Origin: DASZJY01 sp036260255
Lineage (GTDB): Bacteria > Actinomycetota > Acidimicrobiia > Acidimicrobiales > AC-14
Assembly (NCBI GenBank): GCA_036260255.1
Contig: DATAAF010000026.1
Span: 1 to 33,984 of the forward strand
Direction: 5' to 3'
Length of the DNA stretch: 33,984 bases
Shown here: positions 23,424 to 31,527 of the stretch, one piece after another
How positions within the stretch are numbered: the first letter of the stretch is position 1
How the letters are laid out: each line of letters starts with the position of its first letter
Notes under the pieces: generated by a model
What the model was told of the DNA's origin: nothing
Database searches by the model: none
The model's input: the letters and a program-made list of their open reading frames with translations, nothing else
Translations under genes and position numbers: made by a program

Positions 23424-23524
23424 GAGCGTGCTGTTCTCTCGGGCCGACCGGCCGAGGAGGACTGCGTAGCCGCTGGTCGGCGCTCGGGCCGAAGGCCCGA
23501 CTTGGGTGGATCAGCACGCTCCTA
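23421..23524 (+). repeat. 104-base imperfect cloverleaf between folK and panC
   Basis: A 13-bp perfect inverted repeat (TAGGAGCGTGCTG at 23421-23433 and its complement at 23512-23524) encloses three smaller hairpins: an imperfect one at 23438-23456, GCCG-CTGGT-CGGC at 23469-23481, and TCGGGCC-GAA-GGCCCGA at 23484-23500. The left arm begins at the folK TAG stop. It may be a structured RNA, a processing site or a short palindromic element. I recognise no known riboswitch core. Confidence 0.6.
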
Positions 23525-23555
23525 GGACGAACGGCACCCCTTCGGGGGCCGGAAC

Positions 23556-25214
23556 GTGGAGGACGCCGTGCCCGCAGTGCGTGTGATCGGACCCGGCCGG
23601 GCCGGCCTGTCCCTGGCCCGGGCCCTCGAGGCGGTGGGGTGGGACGCCAAGCGCCCCCTGGGCCGCCACGACGACATCGCCGGGGCGGCGGAGGGGGTCG
23701 ACCTGCTGGTCATCGCCACGCCCGACGGCGCCGTCGAGGCGGTGGCCGCCGGCGTCCGCCCGGTGCCGACCACGGCCGTCGCCCACCTGGCCGGCTCGCT
23801 GGGCCCCGACGTCCTCGCGCCGCACCCCCGGCGCGCCGCCATCCACCCGCTGGTGCCGTTGCCCGACCCGGTGACGGGCGCCGCCCGGCTCGTCTCCGGC
23901 GCCTGGTTCGCGGTCGCCGGCGACGGGCTCGCCCAAGCGGTGGTCGAGGCCTTGGGAGGGCGGGCCGTCAGCGTCTCCGACGAGCACCGGGCGCTGCACC
24001 ACGCCGCCGCCGTCATCGCCGCCAACCACCTGGTCGCCCTCATGGGGCAGGTGGAGCGGATCGCCGCGGTCACGGGCGTCCCCCTCGAGGCCTATCTCGG
24101 GCTGGCCCGGGCGGCGTTGGGCGACGTGGCCCAAGCGGGGCCGGCGGCGGCGCTCACCGGGCCGGTCGCCCGCGGCGACACCGCCACCGTCCGCCGCCAC
24201 CTGGCCGCCCTGCACCCCTCCGAGCGCCCGGCCTATGCCGCCCTGGCGGCGGCGGCCGGCCGGCTGGTCGGGGAGCGGCCCGCCCGCCCCTACCAGCCCC
24301 CCGCCCTCCTGGAGCGGGGCGCCGACCTGCGCGCCGTCCTCGACCAGGCCCGCTCGGTCGGGCTGGCGGTGGGCCTGGTACCCACCATGGGGGCGCTGCA
24401 CGAGGGCCACCTCTCGCTCGTCCGCCGTTCGGCCGCCGAGCGCGACCTGACCGCGGTCAGCATCTTCGTGAACCCCCTCCAGTTCGGCCCCGGGGAGGAC
24501 CTGGCCACCTACCCTCGGGACCTCGAGGGCGACCTGCGGCTGGCGGCCGGCGCCGGGGCCGATCTGGTCTTCGCCCCGACGGTCGCCGAGATGTACCCGG
24601 GGCCGACGACGACCACGGTGGCGGTGGACGGCCCCGTCGACGTGCTGGAGGGGGCGAGCCGTCCGGGCCACTTCGCCGGGGTGGCCACCGTGGTGACCAA
24701 GCTGTTCAACCTGGCCGGCCCGTGCCGCGCCTACTTCGGGGAGAAGGACTGGCAGCAGCTGGTCGTCGTCCGCCGGCTGGTGCGCGACCTCGACTTCCCC
24801 GTCGACGTCGTCGGGTGCCCGACCGTCCGTGAGGCCGATGGCCTGGCCTGCTCCAGCCGAAACGTCCGCCTGAGCCCCGAGGAGCGCCGGGCGGCGACCG
24901 TGCTCCACCGGGCCCTCACCGACGCCGCCGCCCTGGTGGAGGCGGGGGAGCGGGACCCCGACGCGGTCAGGCGGCGCCTCGCCGACGTCGTCGCCTCCGA
25001 GCCGCTGGTGCGGCTGGACTACGCCGAGGTCAGGCGGGCCGCCGACCTGGCGCCCGTCGACACTCTCGAGGGCGAGCTGCGGCTGCTGGTGGCCGCCCGG
25101 GTGGGCGCCACCCGCCTGATCGACAACGTGGGGGTAACCGTCCCTGTCGAACCGGCGGTGGTTTCGGCTGCTGGGGCGAAGAAGGTCACCGCCGGTTCGC
25201 AGGGGGGCGGTTGA
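23556..25214 (+). CDS. panC: Fusion of a DUF2520 Rossmann reductase-like domain with pantothenate synthetase
   Basis: A 552-residue, two-part protein. Residues 1-245 are a Rossmann/DUF2520 unit: the dinucleotide motif VIGPGRAGLSLARAL, LLVIATPDGAVEAVA, the AIHPLVPLPDP region and the helical second half (HHAAAVIAANHLVALMGQVE). Residues about 255-535 are a complete pantothenate synthetase joining pantoate and beta-alanine with ATP: PTMGALHEGHLSLV (276-289), FVNPLQFGPGEDLATYPRD, YFGEKDWQQLVVVRRL and READGLACSSRNV. The N-terminal unit resembles ketopantoate-reductase relatives, so it may make pantoate for the attached domain; that is inference. Start is GTG 23556. The stop overlaps panD. Confidence 0.88.
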   Translation: MEDAVPAVRVIGPGRAGLSLARALEAVGWDAKRPLGRHDDIAGAAEGVDLLVIATPDGAVEAVAAGVRPVPTTAVAHLAGSLGPDVLAPHPRRAAIHPLVPLPDPVTGAARLVSGAWFAVAGDGLAQAVVEALGGRAVSVSDEHRALHHAAAVIAANHLVALMGQVERIAAVTGVPLEAYLGLARAALGDVAQAGPAAALTGPVARGDTATVRRHLAALHPSERPAYAALAAAAGRLVGERPARPYQPPALLERGADLRAVLDQARSVGLAVGLVPTMGALHEGHLSLVRRSAAERDLTAVSIFVNPLQFGPGEDLATYPRDLEGDLRLAAGAGADLVFAPTVAEMYPGPTTTTVAVDGPVDVLEGASRPGHFAGVATVVTKLFNLAGPCRAYFGEKDWQQLVVVRRLVRDLDFPVDVVGCPTVREADGLACSSRNVRLSPEERRAATVLHRALTDAAALVEAGERDPDAVRRRLADVVASEPLVRLDYAEVRRAADLAPVDTLEGELRLLVAARVGATRLIDNVGVTVPVEPAVVSAAGAKKVTAGSQGGG

Positions 25215-25549
25215 TGCGCCGGCGTATGCTCAAGAGCAAGCTCCACCGGGCCGTCGTGACCGCCACCGACGTGGACTACGAGGGCTCGATCTCGGTAGAC
25301 CCCTCGCTCATGCGGCGGGCCGACATCCGGGAGTGGGAGCAGGTCGCGGTGCTCGACGTCGACAACGGCGCCCGCTTCGAGACCTACGCCGTCGCCGGCG
25401 AGCCCGGCCAACTGCGGGTCAACGGCGCCGCCGCCCACCTGGTCGACGTCGGGCACCGGGTCATCGTGCTCACGTATGTCGATCTCGAGGAGGGCGAGGT
25501 GGACGGGTTCGCCCCAACGGTCGTCGTGCTCGACGGGAAGCCGGCGTGA
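25214..25549 (+). CDS. panD: Aspartate 1-decarboxylase
   Basis: A 111-residue pyruvoyl enzyme making beta-alanine from aspartate for PanC. The self-cleavage site is Gly24-Ser25 in YEGSISVDPSLM. LHRAVVTATD, IREWEQVAVLDVDNGARFET, VNGAAAHLVDVGHRVIVLTY and VVVLDGKPA follow the family closely. ATG 25214 overlaps the panC stop; TTG 25211 and ATG 25226 are alternatives. The stop overlaps nadB. Confidence 0.94.
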   Translation: MRRRMLKSKLHRAVVTATDVDYEGSISVDPSLMRRADIREWEQVAVLDVDNGARFETYAVAGEPGQLRVNGAAAHLVDVGHRVIVLTYVDLEEGEVDGFAPTVVVLDGKPA

Positions 25550-27099
25550 ACGAGGGCGCACCCCTCGACCTGCTGGTCCTGGGCAGCGGCGTGGCCGGCC
25601 TGTCCGCCGCAGTGCGGGCGGCGTCGGTGCTCGGGTTGCGCGTCGGCGTCCTCACCAAGGGCACCCTGGCCCAGTCGGCCACCAGCTGGGCCCAGGGCGG
25701 CGTGGCCGCCGCCGTCGGGGGCGACCCCGACTCCGCCGACCTCCACCTGGCCGACACCCTCGCCGCCGGCGCCGGGCTCTGCGACGTCGACGCCGTCCGG
25801 GTGCTGGTGAACGAGGGCCCGGCCCGGGTCAACGACCTCATCGCCCTGGGAGCGGAGTTCGACCGGGACCCCAACGGCGTCCTGGCCCTCGCCCGGGAGG
25901 GCGGCCATTCGGTCCCCCGCGTGGTGCACGCCGGCGGGGCCGCCACCGGCGCCGAGATCGAGCGGGCCCTCGTGGCGGCGGTGGAGGTGACGGCGGCGGC
26001 CGTGCTCCAGCGGGAGTTCGCCGCCGACCTGCTGGTGGAGGACGGGGAGTGCCGTGGTGCCTTCGCCGTCGACCCGAACGGGCGACACCACGAGGTGAGG
26101 GCGCGCCACGTCCTGCTGGCCACCGGCGGGGCGGGACAGCTCTACGCCGTCACCACCAACCCCGAGCAGGCGACGGGCGACGGGGTGGCCATGGCCCTCC
26201 GGGCGGGCGTCGCGGTGGCCGACCTCGAGTTCGTCCAGTTCCACCCGACCGCCCTTCACCACCCCCAGATGCCCCGGCCCCTCCTCTCCGAGGCCCTGCG
26301 CGGCCACGGGGCCCTGCTGCGCGACGCGCGGGGCGAGCGCTTTGTCGACGAGCTGGCCTCCCGGGATGTCGTCTCCCGGGCCATGACAACCCGGATGCTC
26401 GAGCAGGTCGTCGACCACCTGTGGCTGGACGCCACCCCCCTCGAGCGGTTCGACGAGCGCTTCCCCACCATCGCCGCCGCCGTCCGGCGGGCCGGGCTCG
26501 ACCCCGCCACCGACTGGCTCCCGATCGCCCCCGCCGCCCACTACCTCATCGGGGGCGTGCTCACCGACCTGGACGGCGCCACGACACTCCCGCGCCTGTG
26601 GGCGGCCGGCGAGGTCGCCTGCACCGGCGTCCACGGGGCCAACCGGCTGGCGTCCAACTCGCTCCTGGAGGGGATGGTGTTCGCCGCCCGGGCGGTCGAG
26701 GCCATCGCCGCGGGCAAGGAGGGCCCGGACGCGACGGGCGCCCTGCGGGCGGCGCAGCGGGAGCCGCTGCGCGTCCCCGAGATCGGCGGCTGGTTCGCGT
26801 TCGCCCCCGCCCCTCCCCCGGTGGCCAAGCGCCGGGAGGCGCTCCAGCAGGCCATGAGCCTCCACGCCGGGGTGGTGCGCGACGGCGAGTCGCTGGCCCG
26901 GGCCGCGGCTGCGGCGGCCGAGGTCCTGTCCTGGCCCGACACCCGCCATCCCGAGGGCTGGGAGCTGCGCAACCTGGCCGAGGTGGGACGGGCCGTCTGC
27001 GTCGCCGCCGCCGCCCGGGAGGAGACGCGCGGGTGCCACACCCGCACCGACTTCCCCGACACGGAGCCGGCGCTCGCCCGCCGGCTGGTCATCCGTTGA
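25546..27099 (+). CDS. nadB: L-aspartate oxidase
   Basis: A 517-residue flavoprotein oxidising aspartate to iminoaspartate, the first NAD synthesis step. The FAD motif VLGSGVAGLSAAVRAA is near the N-terminus. SATSWAQGGVAAAVGG, VVHAGGAATGAEIERAL, EFVQFHPTAL and the Arg-containing active-site region (LLSEALRGHGALLRD) follow, then CTGVHGANRLASNSLLEGMV and the C-terminal helical domain ending with REETRGCHTRTDFPDT. GTG 25546 overlaps the panD stop. Its partner quinolinate synthase (NadA) is not in the window. Confidence 0.94.
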   Translation: MNEGAPLDLLVLGSGVAGLSAAVRAASVLGLRVGVLTKGTLAQSATSWAQGGVAAAVGGDPDSADLHLADTLAAGAGLCDVDAVRVLVNEGPARVNDLIALGAEFDRDPNGVLALAREGGHSVPRVVHAGGAATGAEIERALVAAVEVTAAAVLQREFAADLLVEDGECRGAFAVDPNGRHHEVRARHVLLATGGAGQLYAVTTNPEQATGDGVAMALRAGVAVADLEFVQFHPTALHHPQMPRPLLSEALRGHGALLRDARGERFVDELASRDVVSRAMTTRMLEQVVDHLWLDATPLERFDERFPTIAAAVRRAGLDPATDWLPIAPAAHYLIGGVLTDLDGATTLPRLWAAGEVACTGVHGANRLASNSLLEGMVFAARAVEAIAAGKEGPDATGALRAAQREPLRVPEIGGWFAFAPAPPPVAKRREALQQAMSLHAGVVRDGESLARAAAAAAEVLSWPDTRHPEGWELRNLAEVGRAVCVAAAAREETRGCHTRTDFPDTEPALARRLVIR

Positions 27100-27935
27100 G
27101 CCCGCTCGACCCGCCGCTCGCCGCCGTCCGGGAGGTGGTGGCCCGGGCCCTGGCCGAGGACCTCGGTCCCCTCGGCGACCTCACCGCCGCCCTGGTGCCC
27201 ACGGACGCCACCGCCGTCGCCGACCTGGTGCCGCGCGCCCCCGGCGTCCTGGCCGGGCGGCTGGGCGCCATCGAGGCCTTCGCCCAGGTGGACTCCTCCC
27301 TCGCAGTGCGCTGGCACGCCCACGACGGCGACTCTGTGGCGGCCGGCGTCCCCGTCGGCGAGGTGGCGGGCGCGCTGCCCTCGATTCTCACCGCCGAGCG
27401 GACCGCCTTGAACCTCCTCGGCCACTTGTCGGGCATCGCCACGCTCACGCGCCGCTACGTCGACCGTGCCGCGCCGGCGCGCATCCGCGACACGCGCAAG
27501 ACCACACCCGGGCTGCGGGCCCTCGAGAAGGCGGCGGTGAGGGCGGGCGGCGGCGTGAACCACCGGGGCTCGCTGTCCGACGGCGTGCTCGTGAAGGACA
27601 ACCACCTGGCCGGACTGTCGGTGTCCGAGGCGGTGTTGCTGGCCCGCCGTCTCTGGCCCGGACGAGCCGTCCAGGTGGAGTGCGACACGGCCGAGCAGGT
27701 GAAGGAGGCGGTCGTCGTCGGCGCCGACCTCGTGCTGCTCGACAACATGACGCCCGAGCAGGTGGCGGGCTGCGTCGAGGCGGTAGGGGGCCGCTGCCTC
27801 CTGGAGGTCTCCGGTGGCGTGACCCTGGAGACGGTGTCCGCCTACGCCGCCGCCGGTGCCGACCTGATCTCGGTGGGCGCCATCACCCACTCGGCGCCGG
27901 TGCTCGACATCGGCCTCGACGTCCGCCCCGGCTGA
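27096..27935 (+). CDS. nadC: Nicotinate-nucleotide pyrophosphorylase
   Basis: A 279-residue quinolinate phosphoribosyltransferase producing nicotinate mononucleotide. Signatures are LAEDLGPLGDLTAALVP, TAERTALNLLGHLSGIATLT, RDTRKTTPGLRALEKAAVRA, GGVNHRGSLSDGVLVKDNHL and LEVSGGVTLETVSAYAAAGA. The start is TTG 27096, overlapping the nadB stop as TTGA. The longer open frame upstream lies over nadB and is discounted. It follows NadB directly, as in most actinobacteria. Confidence 0.94.
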   Translation: MSPLDPPLAAVREVVARALAEDLGPLGDLTAALVPTDATAVADLVPRAPGVLAGRLGAIEAFAQVDSSLAVRWHAHDGDSVAAGVPVGEVAGALPSILTAERTALNLLGHLSGIATLTRRYVDRAAPARIRDTRKTTPGLRALEKAAVRAGGGVNHRGSLSDGVLVKDNHLAGLSVSEAVLLARRLWPGRAVQVECDTAEQVKEAVVVGADLVLLDNMTPEQVAGCVEAVGGRCLLEVSGGVTLETVSAYAAAGADLISVGAITHSAPVLDIGLDVRPG

Positions 27936-27944
27936 GCCCGCGCC

Positions 27945-28709
27945 ATGCTCCTCGCCGTCGACGCCGGCAACACCCAGACGGTCATCGGCCTCTACGAGGG
28001 CCCCGAGCTGGTGAGCCACTGGCGCATCGCCACCAACGCCGAGCGCAGTTCCGACGAGCACGGCCTCCTGATCGGCCAGTTCCTGGGCCAGTACGGCGCG
28101 GGCTTCGACAAGGTGACGGGGATGGTGGTGTCGTCGACGGTCCCCCGGCTCAACGTCGTCCTCCAGGAGATGGCCGACCGCTACCTGGACGTCCCCCCGG
28201 TGGTGCTGGGCCCGGGCACCCGGACGGGAATGCCCATCCTCTACGACAACCCGAAGGAGGTGGGCGCCGACCGGATCGCCAACGCCATCGGCGCCTTCGA
28301 CCTTCACGGCGGGCCGACGATCGTCGTGGACTTCGGGACGGCGACGACGGTGGACGCCACCTCGGCCAGGGGGGAGTACCTGGGCGGTGCCATCCTCCCC
28401 GGCGTGGAGATCAGCCTCGACGCCCTCTTCGAGCGGGCCGCCGCCCTCTCTCGTGTGCGGCTGGTGGAGCCCCGGCGGGTCATCGGCAAGAGCACGGTCG
28501 AGTCGATCCAGTCGGGGGCGATCTTCGGCTTCGCCGGGGCGGTCGACGGCCTGTGCCGGCGGTTCGAGGTGGAGCTGGGCCGCTGCACGGTGATCTCGAC
28601 CGGCGGACTGGGCGCCCTCATCGCGCCCTACTCCGAGTGCATCCAGCGCCACGAGCCATGGCTCACCCTCCACGGCCTCCGCCTGGTGTTGGAGCGCAAC
28701 CTTCCATGA
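27945..28709 (+). CDS. coaX: Type III pantothenate kinase
   Basis: A 254-residue ASKHA-fold kinase phosphorylating pantothenate, the first CoA step. The phosphate-binding head MLLAVDAGNTQTVIGLYEG, the GADRIANAIGAF block, VDFGTATTVDATSARGEYLG and GAILPGVEISLDALFERAAA, and the end motif STGGLGALIAPYSE are all present. It uses product from the nearby panC/panD genes. ATG 27945 follows nadC by 9 bases and the stop overlaps an ATG in frame with lysS. Confidence 0.95.
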   Translation: MLLAVDAGNTQTVIGLYEGPELVSHWRIATNAERSSDEHGLLIGQFLGQYGAGFDKVTGMVVSSTVPRLNVVLQEMADRYLDVPPVVLGPGTRTGMPILYDNPKEVGADRIANAIGAFDLHGGPTIVVDFGTATTVDATSARGEYLGGAILPGVEISLDALFERAAALSRVRLVEPRRVIGKSTVESIQSGAIFGFAGAVDGLCRRFEVELGRCTVISTGGLGALIAPYSECIQRHEPWLTLHGLRLVLERNLP

Positions 28710-28855
28710 CGGCGCCGGCGGGGGAGGGGCCCCGCCCTGGCGAGGAGGGCGGGGTTGGGGCCCCGCCCGGGGAAGGAAGCATGACGGCGCCGGCGGGGGA
28801 GGGGCCCCGCCCTGGCGAGGAGGGCGGGGTTGGGGCCCCGCCCGGGGAAGGAAGC
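28706..28855 (+). repeat. Exact 75-bp tandem duplication at the start of lysS
   Basis: Two identical 75-base units (28706-28780 and 28781-28855) each begin with ATG and encode the same 25 residues. The units are GC-rich and contain the complementary blocks GGGGCCCCGCC and GGCGGGG. As 75 is a multiple of three, the lysS frame is preserved. Confidence 0.9.
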
Positions 28856-30259
28856 CCAGTGCCGTACCGGTTCGAGCGGACCGCCTCGGCGGCCGACCTC
28901 CACCACCGCCACGGCGGGCTCGCCCCGGGCACCGAGACCGGCGAGGTCGTGTCGGTCGCCGGCCGGCTCATGCTGCGGCGGGTCCAGGGGAAGGTGGCGT
29001 TCGGCACGCTCGCCGACTCGAGCGGGCGGATCCAGCTCTTCGCCCGGGTGGACCAGACGCCCCGCTTCGACGACTTCTGCGCCCTGAACCTGGGCGACTG
29101 GGTGGGGGTCAGCGGCGAGGTCCTGACCACCCGCCGGGGTGAGCTGTCGGTGCGGGTGGACGACTGGGTGGTGCTCGCCCCCGCCCGGCGCCAGTTCCCC
29201 GACAAGTGGCACGGGCTGGCCGATGTCGACACGCGCTACCGCCAGCGCTACGTCGACCTGTGGGCGAGCGACGACACCCGCCACGCCCTGCTGGTGCGGA
29301 GCGTCCTGGTGAGCCGGCTCCGCCGGTTCCTCGAGGACCGGGGGTTCCTGGAGGTGGAGACGCCGGTGCTCCATCCCGTGCCGGGGGGTGCCCTGGCCCG
29401 GCCCTTCGTCACCCACCACGAGGCGCTGGACATGGACCTCTACCTGCGCATCGCCCCCGAGCTGTACCTGAAGCGCCTGGTGGTCGGCGGCTACGAGCGG
29501 GTGTTCGAGATCGGCCGGGTGTTCCGCAACGAGGGCATCTCGCCCCGCCACAACCCCGAGTTCACGATGCTCGAGCTGTACCAGGCCTACGCCGACTACG
29601 GGGACCTCATGGTCCTCACCGAGGAGCTGGTGGCCCGGCTGGCGCTCGAGCTGTGCGGGGGCACGCGGCTCGGCTACGGCGAGGGCGAGCTCGACCTGGC
29701 GCCCCCCTGGCGGCGGGCGACCCTCACCGAGCTGGTCGCCGAGAACACCGGGATGGAGCTGGACGTGGGCATGCCGGCGGACGAGCTGCGGCGGGCGGCC
29801 GACCGGCTCGGGCTGGCGACCGACCGTCGTTGGGGACCGGGCAAGCTGCTCCTCGAGATCTACGAGAAGACCACGGAGCACCGGCTCTGGGACCCCGTGT
29901 TCGTCCTCGACTACCCGACGGAGGTCTCCCCGCTGGCCCGCGGCCACCGCAGCCGGCCCGGGTACGTCGAGCGGTTCGAGGCGATCCTGGCCGGCCGGGA
30001 ACTGGCCAACGCCTTCAGCGAGCTCGTCGACCCCGACGAGCAACGGGCCCGGTTCGAGGCCCAGGCGGCCGAGCGCCTGGGCGGCGACACCGAGGCCATG
30101 GTCGTCGACGAGGACTACCTCCGGGCCCTGGAGTACGGCATGCCCCCGACCGCCGGGCTGGGGATCGGGATCGACCGCCTGGCCATGCTCTTCGCCGACG
30201 CCGCCAACATCCGCGACGTCATAGCCTTCCCCACCCTCCGGCCCGAGCCCGGGGAGTAG
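28706..30259 (+). CDS. lysS: Lysyl-tRNA synthetase, class II
   Basis: A class II synthetase charging tRNA-Lys. It has the OB-fold anticodon-binding domain (VVSVAGRLMLRRVQGKVAFG, DWVGVSGEVLTTRRGELSVR), motif 2 FRNEGISPRHNPEFTMLELY and motif 3 GLGIGIDRLAMLFADAANIR. The start is uncertain. ATG 28706 overlaps the coaX stop like other junctions here and gives 517 residues. ATG 28781 starts the second duplicate. GTG 28859 is preceded by GGAAGGAAG and gives 466 residues beginning PYRFERTASAADLHHRH. The duplicated head replaces the N-terminal helix seen in most LysRS. It is the last gene of this + strand block. Confidence 0.93.
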   Translation: MTAPAGEGPRPGEEGGVGAPPGEGSMTAPAGEGPRPGEEGGVGAPPGEGSPVPYRFERTASAADLHHRHGGLAPGTETGEVVSVAGRLMLRRVQGKVAFGTLADSSGRIQLFARVDQTPRFDDFCALNLGDWVGVSGEVLTTRRGELSVRVDDWVVLAPARRQFPDKWHGLADVDTRYRQRYVDLWASDDTRHALLVRSVLVSRLRRFLEDRGFLEVETPVLHPVPGGALARPFVTHHEALDMDLYLRIAPELYLKRLVVGGYERVFEIGRVFRNEGISPRHNPEFTMLELYQAYADYGDLMVLTEELVARLALELCGGTRLGYGEGELDLAPPWRRATLTELVAENTGMELDVGMPADELRRAADRLGLATDRRWGPGKLLLEIYEKTTEHRLWDPVFVLDYPTEVSPLARGHRSRPGYVERFEAILAGRELANAFSELVDPDEQRARFEAQAAERLGGDTEAMVVDEDYLRALEYGMPPTAGLGIGIDRLAMLFADAANIRDVIAFPTLRPEPGE

Positions 30260-30265
30260 GCGCCC

Positions 30266-31276
30266 TCAGCCGGCGGGGGCGGGGACGCCGGCGATGAGGT
30301 GCCCGGCCAGGGCGCCCAGCACCTCGGCGACCTTGCGGGCGTGGGGCCCTTCGCCGCACGCGCCGGTGAGGCGGTCGAGCTCGACGTCGGCCTCGGCGGC
30401 GTAGCGTCGGGCCACCTCGAGGGCCGAAGCGACCGCCCCGTCGGCCCGGACCAGGGCCCGGGCCTCCTCGACGGCGGCGGCGTCGACCGGGCCGCCGAGC
30501 AGGCGGCGCAGGGCCTGGCCGGCCTCCTCGTGGGCGAGGGCGCGGATGACCGGGAGGGTGTAGACGCCCTCGACCAGGTCGTTCCCGGCCGGCTTGCCCA
30601 GCTGCTCCTCGGTGGCCACCACGTCGAGGATGTCGTCCACGATCTGGAACACCATGCCGACCCGCTGCCCGTAGGTGGTGAGGGCTTCGATGGCGGGCCG
30701 GGGCGCCCCCGCGGTCAGCCCCCCGATCCGGCAGGCGGTGGCCATGAGGGCGGCGGTCTTGCCGGCGATGGACGAGAGATAGGCGTCCTCGGTGCGGTCG
30801 ACGTCGAAGGTCTGGGAGAGCTCGAGCACCTGGCCCTCGCAGAGCCGGCCGATGGTGGCGGCCAGGAGGCCGGCGACCTCGGTGCCGAGGGACGCGGCGA
30901 TCTCGGACGCCCGGGCCAGGAGGAAGTCGCCGGCCAGGATGGCGACCAGGTTGCCCCACCGGGCGTTGACGCTCTCCACGTTGCGGCGGGTGCGGGCCTC
31001 GTCCATCACGTCGTCGTGGTAGAGCGAGCCCAGGTGCACCAGCTCCACCGCGCAGGCGCCCATCACCACGTCGTCGGAGGCGGGGCCGCCGTCGAGCTGG
31101 CCGGCGCAGAGGGCCAGGGCGGGCCGGAGGCGCTTCCCGCCCGCCGGGATCAGGTGCCCGGCGACCTGGCTGAGGAAGGGGTCGTCGGCCAGGACCGCCC
31201 GCCGGAGGGCCGCCTCCACCCGGGCCAGGTCGGCCTCGAGGTGGGGGAGGGCGAGCAGCGGGGCCACGCTGACCAC
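30266..31276 (-). CDS. Long-chain polyprenyl diphosphate synthase
   Basis: A 336-residue all-helical prenyltransferase that extends a short allylic diphosphate with IPP, probably for menaquinone or lipid-carrier chains. The first aspartate-rich motif is DDVMD (88-92) in LGSLYHDDVMDEARTRR. The second is DDILD (214-218) in VFQIVDDILDVVATEEQLGK, followed by PAGNDLVEGVYTLPVI. GGKRLRPAL near residue 47 binds IPP. The Leu-Tyr before the first motif suggest a medium or long product, but chain length cannot be set from sequence alone. The start appears to be GTG 31276. It converges on lysS with only 6 bases between stops. Confidence 0.88.
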   Translation of the reverse strand: MVSVAPLLALPHLEADLARVEAALRRAVLADDPFLSQVAGHLIPAGGKRLRPALALCAGQLDGGPASDDVVMGACAVELVHLGSLYHDDVMDEARTRRNVESVNARWGNLVAILAGDFLLARASEIAASLGTEVAGLLAATIGRLCEGQVLELSQTFDVDRTEDAYLSSIAGKTAALMATACRIGGLTAGAPRPAIEALTTYGQRVGMVFQIVDDILDVVATEEQLGKPAGNDLVEGVYTLPVIRALAHEEAGQALRRLLGGPVDAAAVEEARALVRADGAVASALEVARRYAAEADVELDRLTGACGEGPHARKVAEVLGALAGHLIAGVPAPAG

Positions 31277-31374
31277 CCCGAGAAGCTACGTCAAGCCGCT
31301 CCGTTGTCAGGAATCGAGGCGGAGGTGCCGATGTTCATACAAGTGACGAGTGGCGGCGGTCCGCGTTCTGGGAG

Positions 31375-31439
31375 GCCGGCGGGGCAGGCGCCCCGCCGGC
31401 ACCGGCGGGCGTGGTGCGAAGCACCCGGGTGCCCGCCGG
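31375..31439 (+). repeat. Two adjacent strong hairpins in the spacer before clpC
   Basis: Hairpin 1 has an 11-bp perfect stem (31375-31385 with 31390-31400) and loop AGGC. Hairpin 2 has a 9-bp outer stem (31402-31410 with 31431-31439) and an inner GGTGC-GAA-GCACC hairpin at 31413-31425. They lie in the 250-base divergent spacer and upstream of the likely clpC promoter. Confidence 0.7.
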
Positions 31440-31460
31440 CAGCAACAGAGTGACTGCGTG

Positions 31461-31488
31461 TTACATCTACCGGCCCCCCCGGTAGACT
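31461..31488 (+). promoter_or_regulatory. Likely clpC promoter with an embedded operator-like palindrome
   Basis: TTACAT (31461-31466) and TAGACT (31483-31488) are separated by 16 bases, resembling a housekeeping-type promoter. Between and across them lies the perfect inverted repeat TCTACCGG-CCCCC-CCGGTAGA (31466-31486). A repressor bound there would block the polymerase. It does not match the ClgR or CtsR operators as I know them. A strong ribosome-binding site AGGGAGGGAGG follows at 31511-31521. Confidence 0.45.
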
Positions 31489-31527
31489 TGCGCCACGGAC
31501 CCCAACCGAAAGGGAGGGAGGGTTCCC

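Noticed and set aside
28706..28855. Tandem repeat considered as a CRISPR or iteron array
   Set aside because: Only two directly adjacent copies, no spacers, in frame with lysS; a simple duplication explains it.
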